Under the pieces are notes generated by a model. It had not been told where the DNA came from. It saw only the letters and a program-made list of their open reading frames with translations, and made no database searches. From contig CP121688.1 of assembly GCA_038396625.1 (NCBI GenBank), positions 1,054,001-1,118,000 on the forward strand: a stretch of 64,000 bases of DNA, read 5' to 3'. The stretch's first letter is position 1; the number at the start of each line of letters is the position of its first letter. Both the position numbers and the translations under genes were made by a program. Of this stretch, positions 50,878 through 60,008 are shown piece by piece. Source of the stretch: G038396625 sp038396625. GTDB lineage: Bacteria; Bacillota; Clostridia; Peptostreptococcales; Thermotaleaceae.

Positions 50878-51032
50878 GACAGGCCACTCCTTTTCATCTT
50901 TTAATGTATTTACGAATAAAGCTAAAGAAATTATATCAAATGCCCATTAAAAAATATGTAGAAAATTGTTGCGGTACACAAATTCCTTCAAAACAGAAAC
51001 AAATAAAATATTTGGAAAATTTCATATTTTAA

Positions 51033-51061
51033 TTGACTTTTAGTAGGAATCAATTTAAAAT
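51033..51061 (+). promoter_or_regulatory. Sigma-A promoter of lacZ
   Basis: TTGACT, 17 bases, TAAAAT. The transcript would start near 51068, with the LacI-type operator just downstream. Confidence 0.7.
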
Positions 51062-51099
51062 AGAAAGAAAGTACATACTAATTTTGAATTTTGCGCAAA

Positions 51100-51115
51100 T
51101 AGAAAACGATTTCTA
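51100..51115. promoter_or_regulatory. LacI/GalR-type operator upstream of lacZ
   Basis: Perfect palindrome TAGAAA-ACGA-TTTCTA, about 40 bases after the predicted -10 box, where binding would block elongation. The same arms occur before galT (58859). Confidence 0.72.
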
Positions 51116-51229
51116 TTGAGTCGTGGAGTGGGAATAAGAAATAAGCATAGGGATGTTGAATGCATATATTTTATACGACAATAAAATGCTGCTCATCAGA
51201 AGTTGTTGAAAGTAAGGGGGACAGATAAT

Positions 51230-54200
51230 ATGCAAAAAGGATCCAATAAATGGAGCAATGATTGGGAAAACATTGATTTATTACATAGAAATCGTTTGGC
51301 AAGCAGAGCTTACTATATATCTTATCCCAATAAGGATGCTGCGTTGACTTATGAACGTGGAAACGCACAATGGTTTCAGCTCCTGAATGGCAATTGGAAA
51401 TTTTTCTTTTCTTTAACACCGCAAGAAGCACCTGAAAATTTTTTTGTTGAATCTTTTGATGATGAGGTTTGGGATGATATTAAGGTACCTGGAAATTGGC
51501 AATTACAAGGTTATGGACAGCCACATTACACAGATTTGATTTATCCTTTTCCTATTGATCCACCAAGAGTACCAACAGAAAACCCGACAGGTATATACAG
51601 AAAAAATTTCTACATATCAAAAGATTGGGATGATAAACAAATATTGCTTAGGTTTGAAGGCGTGGACAGTGCATTTCATGTATGGGTTAATGGATATGAA
51701 GTAGGATATAGTCAAGGAAGTCGTTTGCCTTCAGAGTTTGATATTACATCCTTTATTCGAACAGGTAAGAATACCCTTGCAGTTAAAGTATATCAATGGT
51801 CTGATGGTAGCTATTTAGAAGATCAAGATATGTGGTGGCTTAGTGGTATTTTCAGAGATGTATATTTATTGGCAAGGCCGATGATGCATTTAAACGACTT
51901 TTTTGTTCAAACGGATTTAGACGCAATATATGAGGATGCTACACTGCACATACAGACATCTTGGGAAAATTATCTACCCAAAGATATTGTCAACTATCAA
52001 GTGGACTATCATTTATTGAACGATCAATATGTTGAGATAACATCGGCAATGCAGAAGGAGCTTTGTATCAAACAGGGAAGTAAAATAGAAATGACCATAG
52101 ATATCCCGGTGAAGAATCCGAGAAAATGGTCTGCAGAAACTCCTTATCTATATCATCTGTGTATTACACTCAAAGATGAGAAAGGCAATACGGTAGAAGT
52201 GATTCCTACAAAAGTTGGTTTTCGAAAGATTGAATTAAAGAACGGCAATTTCCTTGTAAACGGGGTTCCAATCATGATAAAGGGTGTGAATCGTCACGAG
52301 CACCATCCCGATTTGGGTAGAGCCGTTTCTTTGGAGTCTATGAAAGAAGATATTCTGTTAATGAAGCAGCATAATATTAATGCTGTTCGTACCGCACACT
52401 ATCCCAATGACCCAAGATTTTATGATTTATGTGATCAGTATGGATTATATGTAATGGATGAAGCAGACTTGGAATGTCATGGCTTTGAGTTAATTAAAGA
52501 TATCAGCAAAATCAGCAATGATCCTCAATGGGAAAAGGCCTATGTGGATCGAGTAGAACGTATGGTACATAGAGACAAAAACCACCCAAGTATTATTATG
52601 TGGTCTCTTGGTAATGAATCGGGATTTGGCTGTAACTTTGAAGCGATGGGTCGTTGTTGCCGCGAAATCGACTCTACACGTTTAATACATTATGAAGGAG
52701 ATACAGAAGCAAAGGTGGCAGATGTAGTAAGCACTATGTATTCTTCTGTAGAGAAAATGATCGAATTTGGGAAGAAAGAAAATATGGAAAAACCCCATAT
52801 TCTTTGTGAATATGCCCACGCTATGGGCAATGGCCCTGGAGGACTTACGGCCTATTGGGATGCCTTTTGTACTTACAAAAGATTACAAGGCGGATTTGTG
52901 TGGGAGTGGATCGACCATGGTTTAACCCAATACACAAAAGATGGCAGGGCTTATTTTGCCTATGGAGGAGATTTTGGTGATGAACCGAATAATTCCAACT
53001 TTTGCTGTGATGGGCTGTTGTTCCCTAACCGAATACCTTCTCCGGGACTATATGAATATAAAAAGATTATTGAACCCGTAAAGGTGGAGGTGATCGATTT
53101 ATTAAAGGGAAGGATAAAGGTAAAAAATAATTATGATTTTATTTCTCTTGATCATTTATCCATGAACTGGAATGTAATGGCGGATGGTATGGTACTGCAA
53201 AGTGGTCATAGGGATATAAAAGATATCAAGGCAGGAGAAAGCAACGAAACATTTATCCCTGTAGACTTACCTCTAAATCCTGCACCAAATACAGATTACT
53301 GGTTGAATATTCAATTTACGATGGGAGCGGACACTTTGTGGGCGACAAGGGGACATGAAGTTGCATGGGCACAGTTCCAATTACCCATAGAACCACAAAA
53401 GGATATCGAGATCAATACAAAGGAAATGCCATCATTGACCTGTAAAGAAGAAAGAAATGAGATTAGCGTTAAAGGTATGAACTTTGAGATTCATTTTGAT
53501 AAAAGAAAAGGTGTAATGGATGCATGGAAATATGCAGATGTAGAGTTGATAGAAAAAGGTCCGAAGCTGAATTTGTGGAGGGCGCCTATTGATAATGAAA
53601 TGTATGTGGTAAATGACTGGCGTAAAAAATATCTGGATAAGCTACAACACAGGATTGATGAAATAAGCTGGGAGCAAGTAGCAGATCATTTGGTGAAAGT
53701 CTATATAGCTGCTTATATTGCTCCACCCACATTAGACTGGGGTGTACAGTGTCAATATATATATGAAGTTTATGGTAGTGGAGATGTAGTTTTGGAAGTG
53801 AAAGGATCACCTCGCGGACAATTGCCAGAAACTTGGCCGCGCATCGGATTACAAATGCAGCTGCCCAATATGCTAGATTATGTGTCATGGTATGGTAAAG
53901 GACCTGGAGAAGCATATGTTGACAGTAAAGAGGCAAATCCATTTGGAATATATAAAAATCGTGTAGAAAGCTTATACACTCCTTATGTGTATCCTCAAGA
54001 AAATGGGAATCGAACAGAAGTGAAATGGCTTTCTTTAACAGATGCTAGGGGTATGGGATTATTGGCGATAGGCATGCCTAAATTTGACTTCAGTGCCCAT
54101 CACTACACCATGGAAGATATAGAAAAGGCAAAGCATACTTCTGATCTTGTAAAGCGGGATCAAATTACTTTGAATTTAGATTATAGACATCATGGTCTTG

Positions 54201-54340
54201 GCAGCAATAGCTGTGGACCAAAGCCTCTACCAGAACATCAACTGATTCCAAGTAATTTTGACTTTACAATAAGGCTTACACCTTATTCGATGGATGAGAT
54301 ATCTCCAGTAGCATTAAGCAAAGTAAGGTTTCCAAGATAA
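51230..54340 (+). CDS. lacZ: Beta-galactosidase (GH2, LacZ type)
   Basis: A 1036-residue cytoplasmic enzyme that hydrolyses lactose and other beta-galactosides. Five-domain LacZ layout: sugar-binding domain (about 55-220), Ig-like domains, TIM barrel (about 345-640), and a C-terminal beta-sandwich. Acid/base Glu in WSLGNESGFG (about 461) and nucleophile Glu in ILCEYAHAMGNG (about 525); also FVWEWIDHGL. No signal peptide. AAGGGGG lies nine bases before ATG 51230. First gene of a lactose/galactose unit with a sugar ABC transporter. Confidence 0.97.
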   Translation: MQKGSNKWSNDWENIDLLHRNRLASRAYYISYPNKDAALTYERGNAQWFQLLNGNWKFFFSLTPQEAPENFFVESFDDEVWDDIKVPGNWQLQGYGQPHYTDLIYPFPIDPPRVPTENPTGIYRKNFYISKDWDDKQILLRFEGVDSAFHVWVNGYEVGYSQGSRLPSEFDITSFIRTGKNTLAVKVYQWSDGSYLEDQDMWWLSGIFRDVYLLARPMMHLNDFFVQTDLDAIYEDATLHIQTSWENYLPKDIVNYQVDYHLLNDQYVEITSAMQKELCIKQGSKIEMTIDIPVKNPRKWSAETPYLYHLCITLKDEKGNTVEVIPTKVGFRKIELKNGNFLVNGVPIMIKGVNRHEHHPDLGRAVSLESMKEDILLMKQHNINAVRTAHYPNDPRFYDLCDQYGLYVMDEADLECHGFELIKDISKISNDPQWEKAYVDRVERMVHRDKNHPSIIMWSLGNESGFGCNFEAMGRCCREIDSTRLIHYEGDTEAKVADVVSTMYSSVEKMIEFGKKENMEKPHILCEYAHAMGNGPGGLTAYWDAFCTYKRLQGGFVWEWIDHGLTQYTKDGRAYFAYGGDFGDEPNNSNFCCDGLLFPNRIPSPGLYEYKKIIEPVKVEVIDLLKGRIKVKNNYDFISLDHLSMNWNVMADGMVLQSGHRDIKDIKAGESNETFIPVDLPLNPAPNTDYWLNIQFTMGADTLWATRGHEVAWAQFQLPIEPQKDIEINTKEMPSLTCKEERNEISVKGMNFEIHFDKRKGVMDAWKYADVELIEKGPKLNLWRAPIDNEMYVVNDWRKKYLDKLQHRIDEISWEQVADHLVKVYIAAYIAPPTLDWGVQCQYIYEVYGSGDVVLEVKGSPRGQLPETWPRIGLQMQLPNMLDYVSWYGKGPGEAYVDSKEANPFGIYKNRVESLYTPYVYPQENGNRTEVKWLSLTDARGMGLLAIGMPKFDFSAHHYTMEDIEKAKHTSDLVKRDQITLNLDYRHHGLGSNSCGPKPLPEHQLIPSNFDFTIRLTPYSMDEISPVALSKVRFPR

Positions 54341-54346
54341 TGGGCG

Positions 54347-54382
54347 TTATGGGGTTCGGATCTATTCGTCCGTAACCCATAA
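54347..54382 (+). terminator. Hairpin between lacZ and the ABC transporter genes
   Basis: TTATGGG/CCCATAA plus CGGA/TCCG stem, starting a few bases after lacZ. No long T tract follows, so it may reduce rather than stop transcription into the transporter genes. Confidence 0.5.
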
Positions 54383-54492
54383 TCCCTATATAAAATCCTT
54401 GTTTTATTAGAAGGCCAGAATGTTCCCATTAGAACAAAATGTTTTCTAGAATTATGAATCGAGTTATAAAATTTTGGAAAAGAAGGGGAAAT

Positions 54493-55446
54493 ATGATGCA
54501 AACATTGAGCAAAACACAAGATCAAACAGACCCGAAACCCAAGAAAAACTCGGAATCTAGGGTTGTAAATTTTTTAAACAAGCTAAAGCTAACGAAAGAT
54601 ACGGCTCCCTATTACTTTTTATCACCCATTATCATTATTTTTTGTATATTTATGATTTATCCTATTATAAGCTCTCTGATCCTGAGTTTCCAAGAGTTTA
54701 AATATGGGGAATACAATTTTATTGGTCTAAGAAATTATATCATGTTAATACAAGATCCTATTTTCTTAGTGGCCCTAAAAAACACTTTGTTATATTTGAT
54801 CATTCAAGTACCCATTATGATTTTATTTTCTTTGGTATTTGCAAATTTTTTAAATCAGCAATATTTGAAATTTAAAGGTTTTTTTAGGATTTCCATTTTT
54901 ATGCCTGCAATTACAGGTCTCGTGGCTTATTCCTTAATTTTTAAATTACTACTTAACAATGATTATGGATTGGTAAATCATATACTGGAAGCGTTAGGAA
55001 TCCAAACGGTAGATTGGTTGAATACACCTTTAGGCGCAAAGCTTTCATTAATGATTGCCATTACTTGGAGATGGACAGGATATAATATGGTGATTATGAT
55101 TGCAGGTCTTCAAAAGATACCACAAGAGGTTTACGAAGCTAGTGACATAGATGGTGCCAGTGCATGGCAAAAGTTTTGGAAAATCACCATGCCTCTCATG
55201 AAACCTATTATATTGTTTTGTGCGATCACCTCTACCATAGGAACATTACAGCTATTCGATGAATCCTATATTTTAACGAATGGAGGACCAGATAATGCTA
55301 CAATTACAGTGGCACATTATTTGTACAATCAAGGATTTAGGTATGTAAATTTCGGCTATGCTGCAGCAATTAGTTATGTACTAGTTTTGATTATTGGTCT
55401 TCTTTCTCTAATCCAATTTAAAATGGCAGGGAGTGATAATGAATGA
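54493..55446 (+). CDS. Carbohydrate ABC transporter permease (MalF/UgpA type)
   Basis: About 317 residues, six membrane helices. The EAA loop YEASDIDGASAWQKFWKITMPLMKP contacts the ATPase. Start ATG 54493 or 54496, with AAGGGG before; the longer upstream frame lacks a site. Overlaps the second permease by four bases (ATGA). With lacZ and gal genes it probably imports lactose or a galactoside. Confidence 0.95.
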   Translation: MMQTLSKTQDQTDPKPKKNSESRVVNFLNKLKLTKDTAPYYFLSPIIIIFCIFMIYPIISSLILSFQEFKYGEYNFIGLRNYIMLIQDPIFLVALKNTLLYLIIQVPIMILFSLVFANFLNQQYLKFKGFFRISIFMPAITGLVAYSLIFKLLLNNDYGLVNHILEALGIQTVDWLNTPLGAKLSLMIAITWRWTGYNMVIMIAGLQKIPQEVYEASDIDGASAWQKFWKITMPLMKPIILFCAITSTIGTLQLFDESYILTNGGPDNATITVAHYLYNQGFRYVNFGYAAAISYVLVLIIGLLSLIQFKMAGSDNE

Positions 55447-56291
55447 AGCGCAACAGTAAAAAACCAGATGGTACCAATTTATCCTTAAAGATTTTCACAT
55501 ATGCTTTTTTAGGAATTGTAGTATTTATGTCATTATTTCCATTTTATCTGATGTTTGTATCTGCTACTTTATCTAATAACGAAATATTAAGTGAAAGTCC
55601 AAGGATGATATTTGGAGCAAATTTGATGCAAAATATTCAAAACTTAAATGAACGTATTGACATTGTAAAGGTATTGTTTAATTCAATTTTTATTACTTTA
55701 ACCTATACCGCCTTGTCTTTGATTCTTCATTCTATGGCGGGTTATGCGCTAGCAAAGTTTGAGTTTAAAGGAAAGACCATTATTTTTGGTATTATCCTAG
55801 CAACGCTGATGATTCCTTTTCAAGTACTACTTATTCCTTTGTTTAAAATGATGAACGGCATTGGGTGGCAGAATACATATCAGGCAGTAATCATACCAGC
55901 TCTTGCCAATGCATTTGGAATATTTTTAATGCGACAAAATATGTTATCCTTCCCAAATTCTTTAATAGAAGCAGCCAGAATAGATGGATGTGGAGAATTG
56001 TCTATATTTTTTAAAATTGTACTACCTACGATGAAGCCAGCAATTGGTGCTTTAGGAATTTATAATTTTATGGCCCAATGGGGTAACTTTATGTGGCCAC
56101 TAATTATATTAAGCACAAAAGATAAGTACACCTTACCAGTAGCGCTAGCCGCATTAGAAGGTCTGCAAAGAAAAGATTATGGAATGATTATGTTGGGATC
56201 AACCATTGCAACCATACCAATTATGATTATATTCTTGATTTTCCAAAGACAGTTTGTTTCAGGTATGTTGGGTGGATCTGTAAAAGGGTAA
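55443..56291 (+). CDS. Carbohydrate ABC transporter permease (MalG/UgpE type)
   Basis: A 282-residue protein with six membrane helices and an EAA loop (LIEAARIDGCGELSIFFKIVLPTMKP). It pairs with the preceding permease as a heterodimer. No ATPase gene lies in the operon; in Firmicutes such CUT1 systems often use a shared MsmX/UgpC-type ATPase encoded elsewhere. Confidence 0.95.
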   Translation: MKRNSKKPDGTNLSLKIFTYAFLGIVVFMSLFPFYLMFVSATLSNNEILSESPRMIFGANLMQNIQNLNERIDIVKVLFNSIFITLTYTALSLILHSMAGYALAKFEFKGKTIIFGIILATLMIPFQVLLIPLFKMMNGIGWQNTYQAVIIPALANAFGIFLMRQNMLSFPNSLIEAARIDGCGELSIFFKIVLPTMKPAIGALGIYNFMAQWGNFMWPLIILSTKDKYTLPVALAALEGLQRKDYGMIMLGSTIATIPIMIIFLIFQRQFVSGMLGGSVKG

Positions 56292-56343
56292 GCACTTTAA
56301 GTTAAGACATAAAGTGAAATTTAAAAATTAAGGGGGAAAAAAA

Positions 56344-57642
56344 ATGAAAATGAAAAAATTATTATCACTTTTACTGGCAGTTGTACTGTTGGTGTCACTA
56401 ACTGCTTGTGGCTCAAAACAAGAGAGCACAGATACAGCAGAATCAGCTGCACCTGCTGGAAATGAAGAGTTATCAGGAACAATTGTAGTTTGGAGTTGGG
56501 ATGTTGCTTTAAAATCTTTACAAGATTCTGCTGAAAACTTTAAGAAGCTTCATCCAAATGTAGAATTTCAATTTGAAGACATGGGAACTGGCCAGATTTA
56601 TGATAAGATGCTAACAGGTCTAGCATCAGGTACAGGCTTACCAGATGTAGTATCTTTTGAAGGTGAACGTGTTCCAGCGTATGTTGCAAAATTCCCAGAT
56701 GGTTTTGTAGATTTAACGAATGAAGTAAATGTAGATGATTTCTTACCGATAAAAATATCTGAAGTAACTGTAAATGGAAAAATCATGGCTTATCCGTGGG
56801 ATGGAGCGCCTGCAGGATTGTTCTATAGAACAGATTTATTTGAACAAGCAGGTATCAAAGCAGAAGATATTAAAACATGGGATGATTTTATCGAAGCAGG
56901 TAAAAAAATGGATGCAATAGGCGTGAAAATGTTACCTTTAGCTGCATCTAAGGACAATACCGTTTATCGATTAATTCTTAACCAATTGGGATCTTTTTAC
57001 TTTGATGAAAATGGCAATACTGTATTAAATAGTGAGGCTTCTGTAAAAGCGATGACACTTATCCAAAAGATGTTTGATGCAGGCATTACCTATGATAATG
57101 TAAACTGGGATGGTTTGGTTACATCTTCTAAAGAAGGTAAAGTTGCTACAGTACCAAATGCAGTTTGGTGGGCAGGTTCATTACAAGATGAATGTAAAGA
57201 TTCTAGTGGAAAATGGGCAGTTATGAGATTACCAGTTGTTGAAGAAGGCGGAAGCACTGCAGCTGTAAATGGAGGATCAAATATTGTAATTCCAACTGCT
57301 GCACAGAATAAACAGGCTGCAATAGAATTCGTAAAATTTGCGATGACAGATAAGGCTTCTTTAGTAAAAGGATTTGCTGACTATGGATTATATCCATCCT
57401 ATATTCCAGTTTATGAAGATCCAATTTTTGACGAAGAAGTAGAATATTTTGGTGGACAAAAAATCTGGAAACTATTTGCAACGATTGGATCAGAAATTCC
57501 AAAATTAAACTTTACAGAAAACTTTGTTGAAGTGCATAGCTTAGTAACAGATGCACAGGCAAAGGTTACGTTGAAAAAGGCAGATGTAAAAGAAACCTTG
57601 GATGAGCTTCAGAAAAACGTTGTTGCAAAGATTGGAAAGTAA
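56344..57642 (+). CDS. Sugar ABC transporter substrate-binding lipoprotein
   Basis: A 432-residue SBP_bac_1 family lipoprotein. Signal peptide with lipobox LVSLTAC; a Ser/Ala/Glu-rich linker; binding domain from about 35 (GTIVVWSWDVALKSLQDSAE; YPWDGAPAGLFYRTDLFEQAG). GGGGG lies before ATG. Third gene after the two permeases; likely binds lactose or another galactoside. Confidence 0.95.
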   Translation: MKMKKLLSLLLAVVLLVSLTACGSKQESTDTAESAAPAGNEELSGTIVVWSWDVALKSLQDSAENFKKLHPNVEFQFEDMGTGQIYDKMLTGLASGTGLPDVVSFEGERVPAYVAKFPDGFVDLTNEVNVDDFLPIKISEVTVNGKIMAYPWDGAPAGLFYRTDLFEQAGIKAEDIKTWDDFIEAGKKMDAIGVKMLPLAASKDNTVYRLILNQLGSFYFDENGNTVLNSEASVKAMTLIQKMFDAGITYDNVNWDGLVTSSKEGKVATVPNAVWWAGSLQDECKDSSGKWAVMRLPVVEEGGSTAAVNGGSNIVIPTAAQNKQAAIEFVKFAMTDKASLVKGFADYGLYPSYIPVYEDPIFDEEVEYFGGQKIWKLFATIGSEIPKLNFTENFVEVHSLVTDAQAKVTLKKADVKETLDELQKNVVAKIGK

Positions 57643-57655
57643 GGAATTTACTTTG

Positions 57656-57695
57656 ATGATCAACCCTCATAGAAAGTGAGGGTTGATTCTATCAT
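57656..57695 (+). terminator. Hairpin after the binding-protein gene
   Basis: TCAACCCTCA/TGAGGGTTGA perfect stem with a seven-base loop and outer GATGAT/ATCATC pairs; weak T content downstream. Confidence 0.7.
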
Positions 57696-57794
57696 CATCT
57701 ACAAGCAAAATTTTATAAAAGTATTTGAAAAATACAAATCTTTTGTTATGATAGTAGGGAAGTATGTTGGAATGGAAAAAAAAGAGGTGGAGCA

Positions 57795-58817
57795 ATGTCC
57801 GTTACCATCAGTGATGTAGCGAAAGAAGCAGGGGTTTCTATTACGACTGTATCGAGGGTATTAAATAACAATTACCCTGTGAGGAAGGAAACCCGGGAGA
57901 AAATTGAAAAGATTATCAAAGAATTAAATTATAAGCCCAATGTAGCAGCAAGGAGTTTGATTCTCAAAAAAACTTCTATGGTGGGCGTGATCGTTCCAGG
58001 GATTACGAACCTGTTTTTCCCTACCATTGTTGAAGAAATCAATGCCTCTTTAAAGGATAGGGGCTACAGTATTTCTTTATGCAATACGGGTGGAGATTAT
58101 CAGGTAGAAGCGGATTTGGTTGAAAATATTATTGCTAGAAATATGGATGGCATGATTGTGATTGACCCTTCATTGGAAAATTTAGAAAAGGGCTATTATG
58201 AGGAAATCAACAAAAGGATTCCTACCATTATTATTAACGGGAATACCAATGGTTTTCGATGTAATTTTGTCTCCTACGATGAAGAGGTTGGTACAAAGGA
58301 AGCCTTTGATTATTTTTTAAAGCTGGGACATCAAAAAATTGCTTTTGTACGTGGAGACCGAAGTGTTTCCTATAATGTTAAAGAAAAAATTTATCATGCA
58401 TTTATTCAGGATCAAGCGTTGTCTTATAAAAAAATTATTAATGTAGGTAAAGGAAACAGCATGGATGTTGTAGAAAAAGCACAAACCATCTTTGAGAATG
58501 TGCTGTGCAGTGAAGAAAAACCTACAGCTGTTTTTGCTTGTAATGATCTTATGGCTGTGGGAATTATCAATGCTTGTCAAAGGCAGGGATTAAATGTACC
58601 CGAAGATATGTCTGTAATTGGATTTGACAATACCCTTTTGTCGAATATTACTCACCCTAAGATTACAACCATTGATCTGCATATGAAAGATATTGGAAAA
58701 ACAGCGGCGGTAGAGTTGATAGATATGATAGAATACGGAAAAAAACACAGGAGAAATCTTGTGTTTGATACCAAACTTGTGATTCGAGAAAGCTGCTGTC
58801 CATGTCCAAATAGATGA
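57795..58817 (+). CDS. LacI/GalR-family transcriptional regulator
   Basis: A 340-residue repressor. N-terminal LacI helix-turn-helix and hinge (TISDVAKEAGVSITTVSRVL and YKPNVAARSL), then a periplasmic-binding-like sugar domain (GVIVPGITNLFFPTIVEEI; VFACNDLMAVGI; SVIGFDNTLLSNITHPKITT). AGGTGG before ATG. A weak promoter (TTGAAA-N16-TATGAT, 57725-57752) precedes it. It lies between the lac transporter and gal genes, and matching palindromes occur upstream of lacZ and galT, so it probably controls both. Confidence 0.94.
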   Translation: MSVTISDVAKEAGVSITTVSRVLNNNYPVRKETREKIEKIIKELNYKPNVAARSLILKKTSMVGVIVPGITNLFFPTIVEEINASLKDRGYSISLCNTGGDYQVEADLVENIIARNMDGMIVIDPSLENLEKGYYEEINKRIPTIIINGNTNGFRCNFVSYDEEVGTKEAFDYFLKLGHQKIAFVRGDRSVSYNVKEKIYHAFIQDQALSYKKIINVGKGNSMDVVEKAQTIFENVLCSEEKPTAVFACNDLMAVGIINACQRQGLNVPEDMSVIGFDNTLLSNITHPKITTIDLHMKDIGKTAAVELIDMIEYGKKHRRNLVFDTKLVIRESCCPCPNR

Positions 58818-58858
58818 TAAGTACGGAGAAACAGGTACGATAATTTTTTTTAGTATAA

Positions 58859-58874
58859 TAGAAAAGGTTTTCTA
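58859..58874. promoter_or_regulatory. LacI/GalR-type operator upstream of galT
   Basis: Perfect palindrome TAGAAA-AGGT-TTTCTA, directly abutting a TATAAT -10 box (58854-58859), so bound repressor would cover the start site. Confidence 0.75.
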
Positions 58875-59014
58875 TCCTTTGAAAAATTTAGAGGTAACGG
58901 AGAATGACACCTGTAAGACTTAATTGTAAGACAAGGAATTGGGAACATCTACTAAATATAAATGAGTAGTTTTATTTTTTGCTAAATTTAATGAATTGTA
59001 AAGGGGGGCAAGAC

Positions 59015-59989
59015 ATGGCAGAACTTAGATATAATCCTCTTTTAAATGATTGGACGATGGTGGCATCCCATAGACAAAATAGACCACAGATGCCTAAGGA
59101 TTGGTGTCCTTTTTGTCCAGGATCCGGTAAGGTTCCAGAAAATTATGATGTGTATAAATATGACAATGATTTTCCAGCATTAATGGAGGTACCACCTGAG
59201 CCGGATGAAGTGGGATCTGATTTATATAAGACAAGGAAGGCATACGGAAAGTGTGAAGTGATTCTGTATTCTCCTGAGCATACGATTACATTACCTGAAC
59301 TTTCTGCAAATCATATTCGTAAGTTAGTGGATTTATGGCTAGATCGATATGTTACTTTATCGAAAAATGAAATGAATAAATATATTTTTATATTTGAAAA
59401 TAGAGGAGAAGCGGTAGGAGTTACAATGCCCCATCCCCATGGACAGATCTATGCCTATCCACATATTCCATTAAAAATCCAAATAGAACTTGAAAATTGT
59501 AAAAAATTTTATGTGGAGAATCAGCAATGCTTAATTTGTAGGATGAATGAAGAGGAACAAGCTTTTCAAAAGAGAATTATTTTAGAAAATGAAGATTTTA
59601 TTACTTATCTTCCTTTTTTTACGGATTACCCTTATGGGGTCTTTATTGTGAGCAAAAACCATAAGACCAATTTAATCCAGTTTTCAGATCGAGAAAAAGA
59701 TAACTTGGCAAAGATTTTAAAAGATACTACCGGTACGCTAGATGCATTGTTTGATGATAAATTTCCCTATATGATGTGTATGCATCAATCTCCTGTAAAT
59801 AGTGATAATGTAGATGATTATTATCATTTTCACATAGAATTTTATCCTCCCATGCGATCAAAGGATAAGATTAAATACAATGCCTCATCAGAAACAGGTG
59901 CTTGGGCTGCATGTAATCCAAGGGCAGTAGAAGAGACAGCTGAGGAGTTAAGAAAAGCCTATGAAAAATATTTGCACAAAACAAAATGA
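59015..59989 (+). CDS. galT: Galactose-1-phosphate uridylyltransferase
   Basis: A 324-residue HIT-superfamily enzyme that exchanges UMP between UDP-glucose and galactose-1-phosphate. Zinc-ligand motif CPFCPGSG; active-site MPHPHGQIYAYP (H-x-H containing the uridylylated His); C-terminal HFHIEFYPP. This is the shorter, Zn-binding GalT type. ATG 59015 after AAGGGGGG. Followed by galK 19 bases later. Confidence 0.96.
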   Translation: MAELRYNPLLNDWTMVASHRQNRPQMPKDWCPFCPGSGKVPENYDVYKYDNDFPALMEVPPEPDEVGSDLYKTRKAYGKCEVILYSPEHTITLPELSANHIRKLVDLWLDRYVTLSKNEMNKYIFIFENRGEAVGVTMPHPHGQIYAYPHIPLKIQIELENCKKFYVENQQCLICRMNEEEQAFQKRIILENEDFITYLPFFTDYPYGVFIVSKNHKTNLIQFSDREKDNLAKILKDTTGTLDALFDDKFPYMMCMHQSPVNSDNVDDYYHFHIEFYPPMRSKDKIKYNASSETGAWAACNPRAVEETAEELRKAYEKYLHKTK

Positions 59990-60008
59990 TACGGAGGAGG
60001 TGATAGGT

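Larger units (their letters stand above)
50878..51229. other. Divergent gap upstream of lacZ
   Basis: 352 bases holding the KTSC gene's upstream region and the lacZ promoter and operator listed separately. Nothing else is recognised. Confidence 0.55.
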
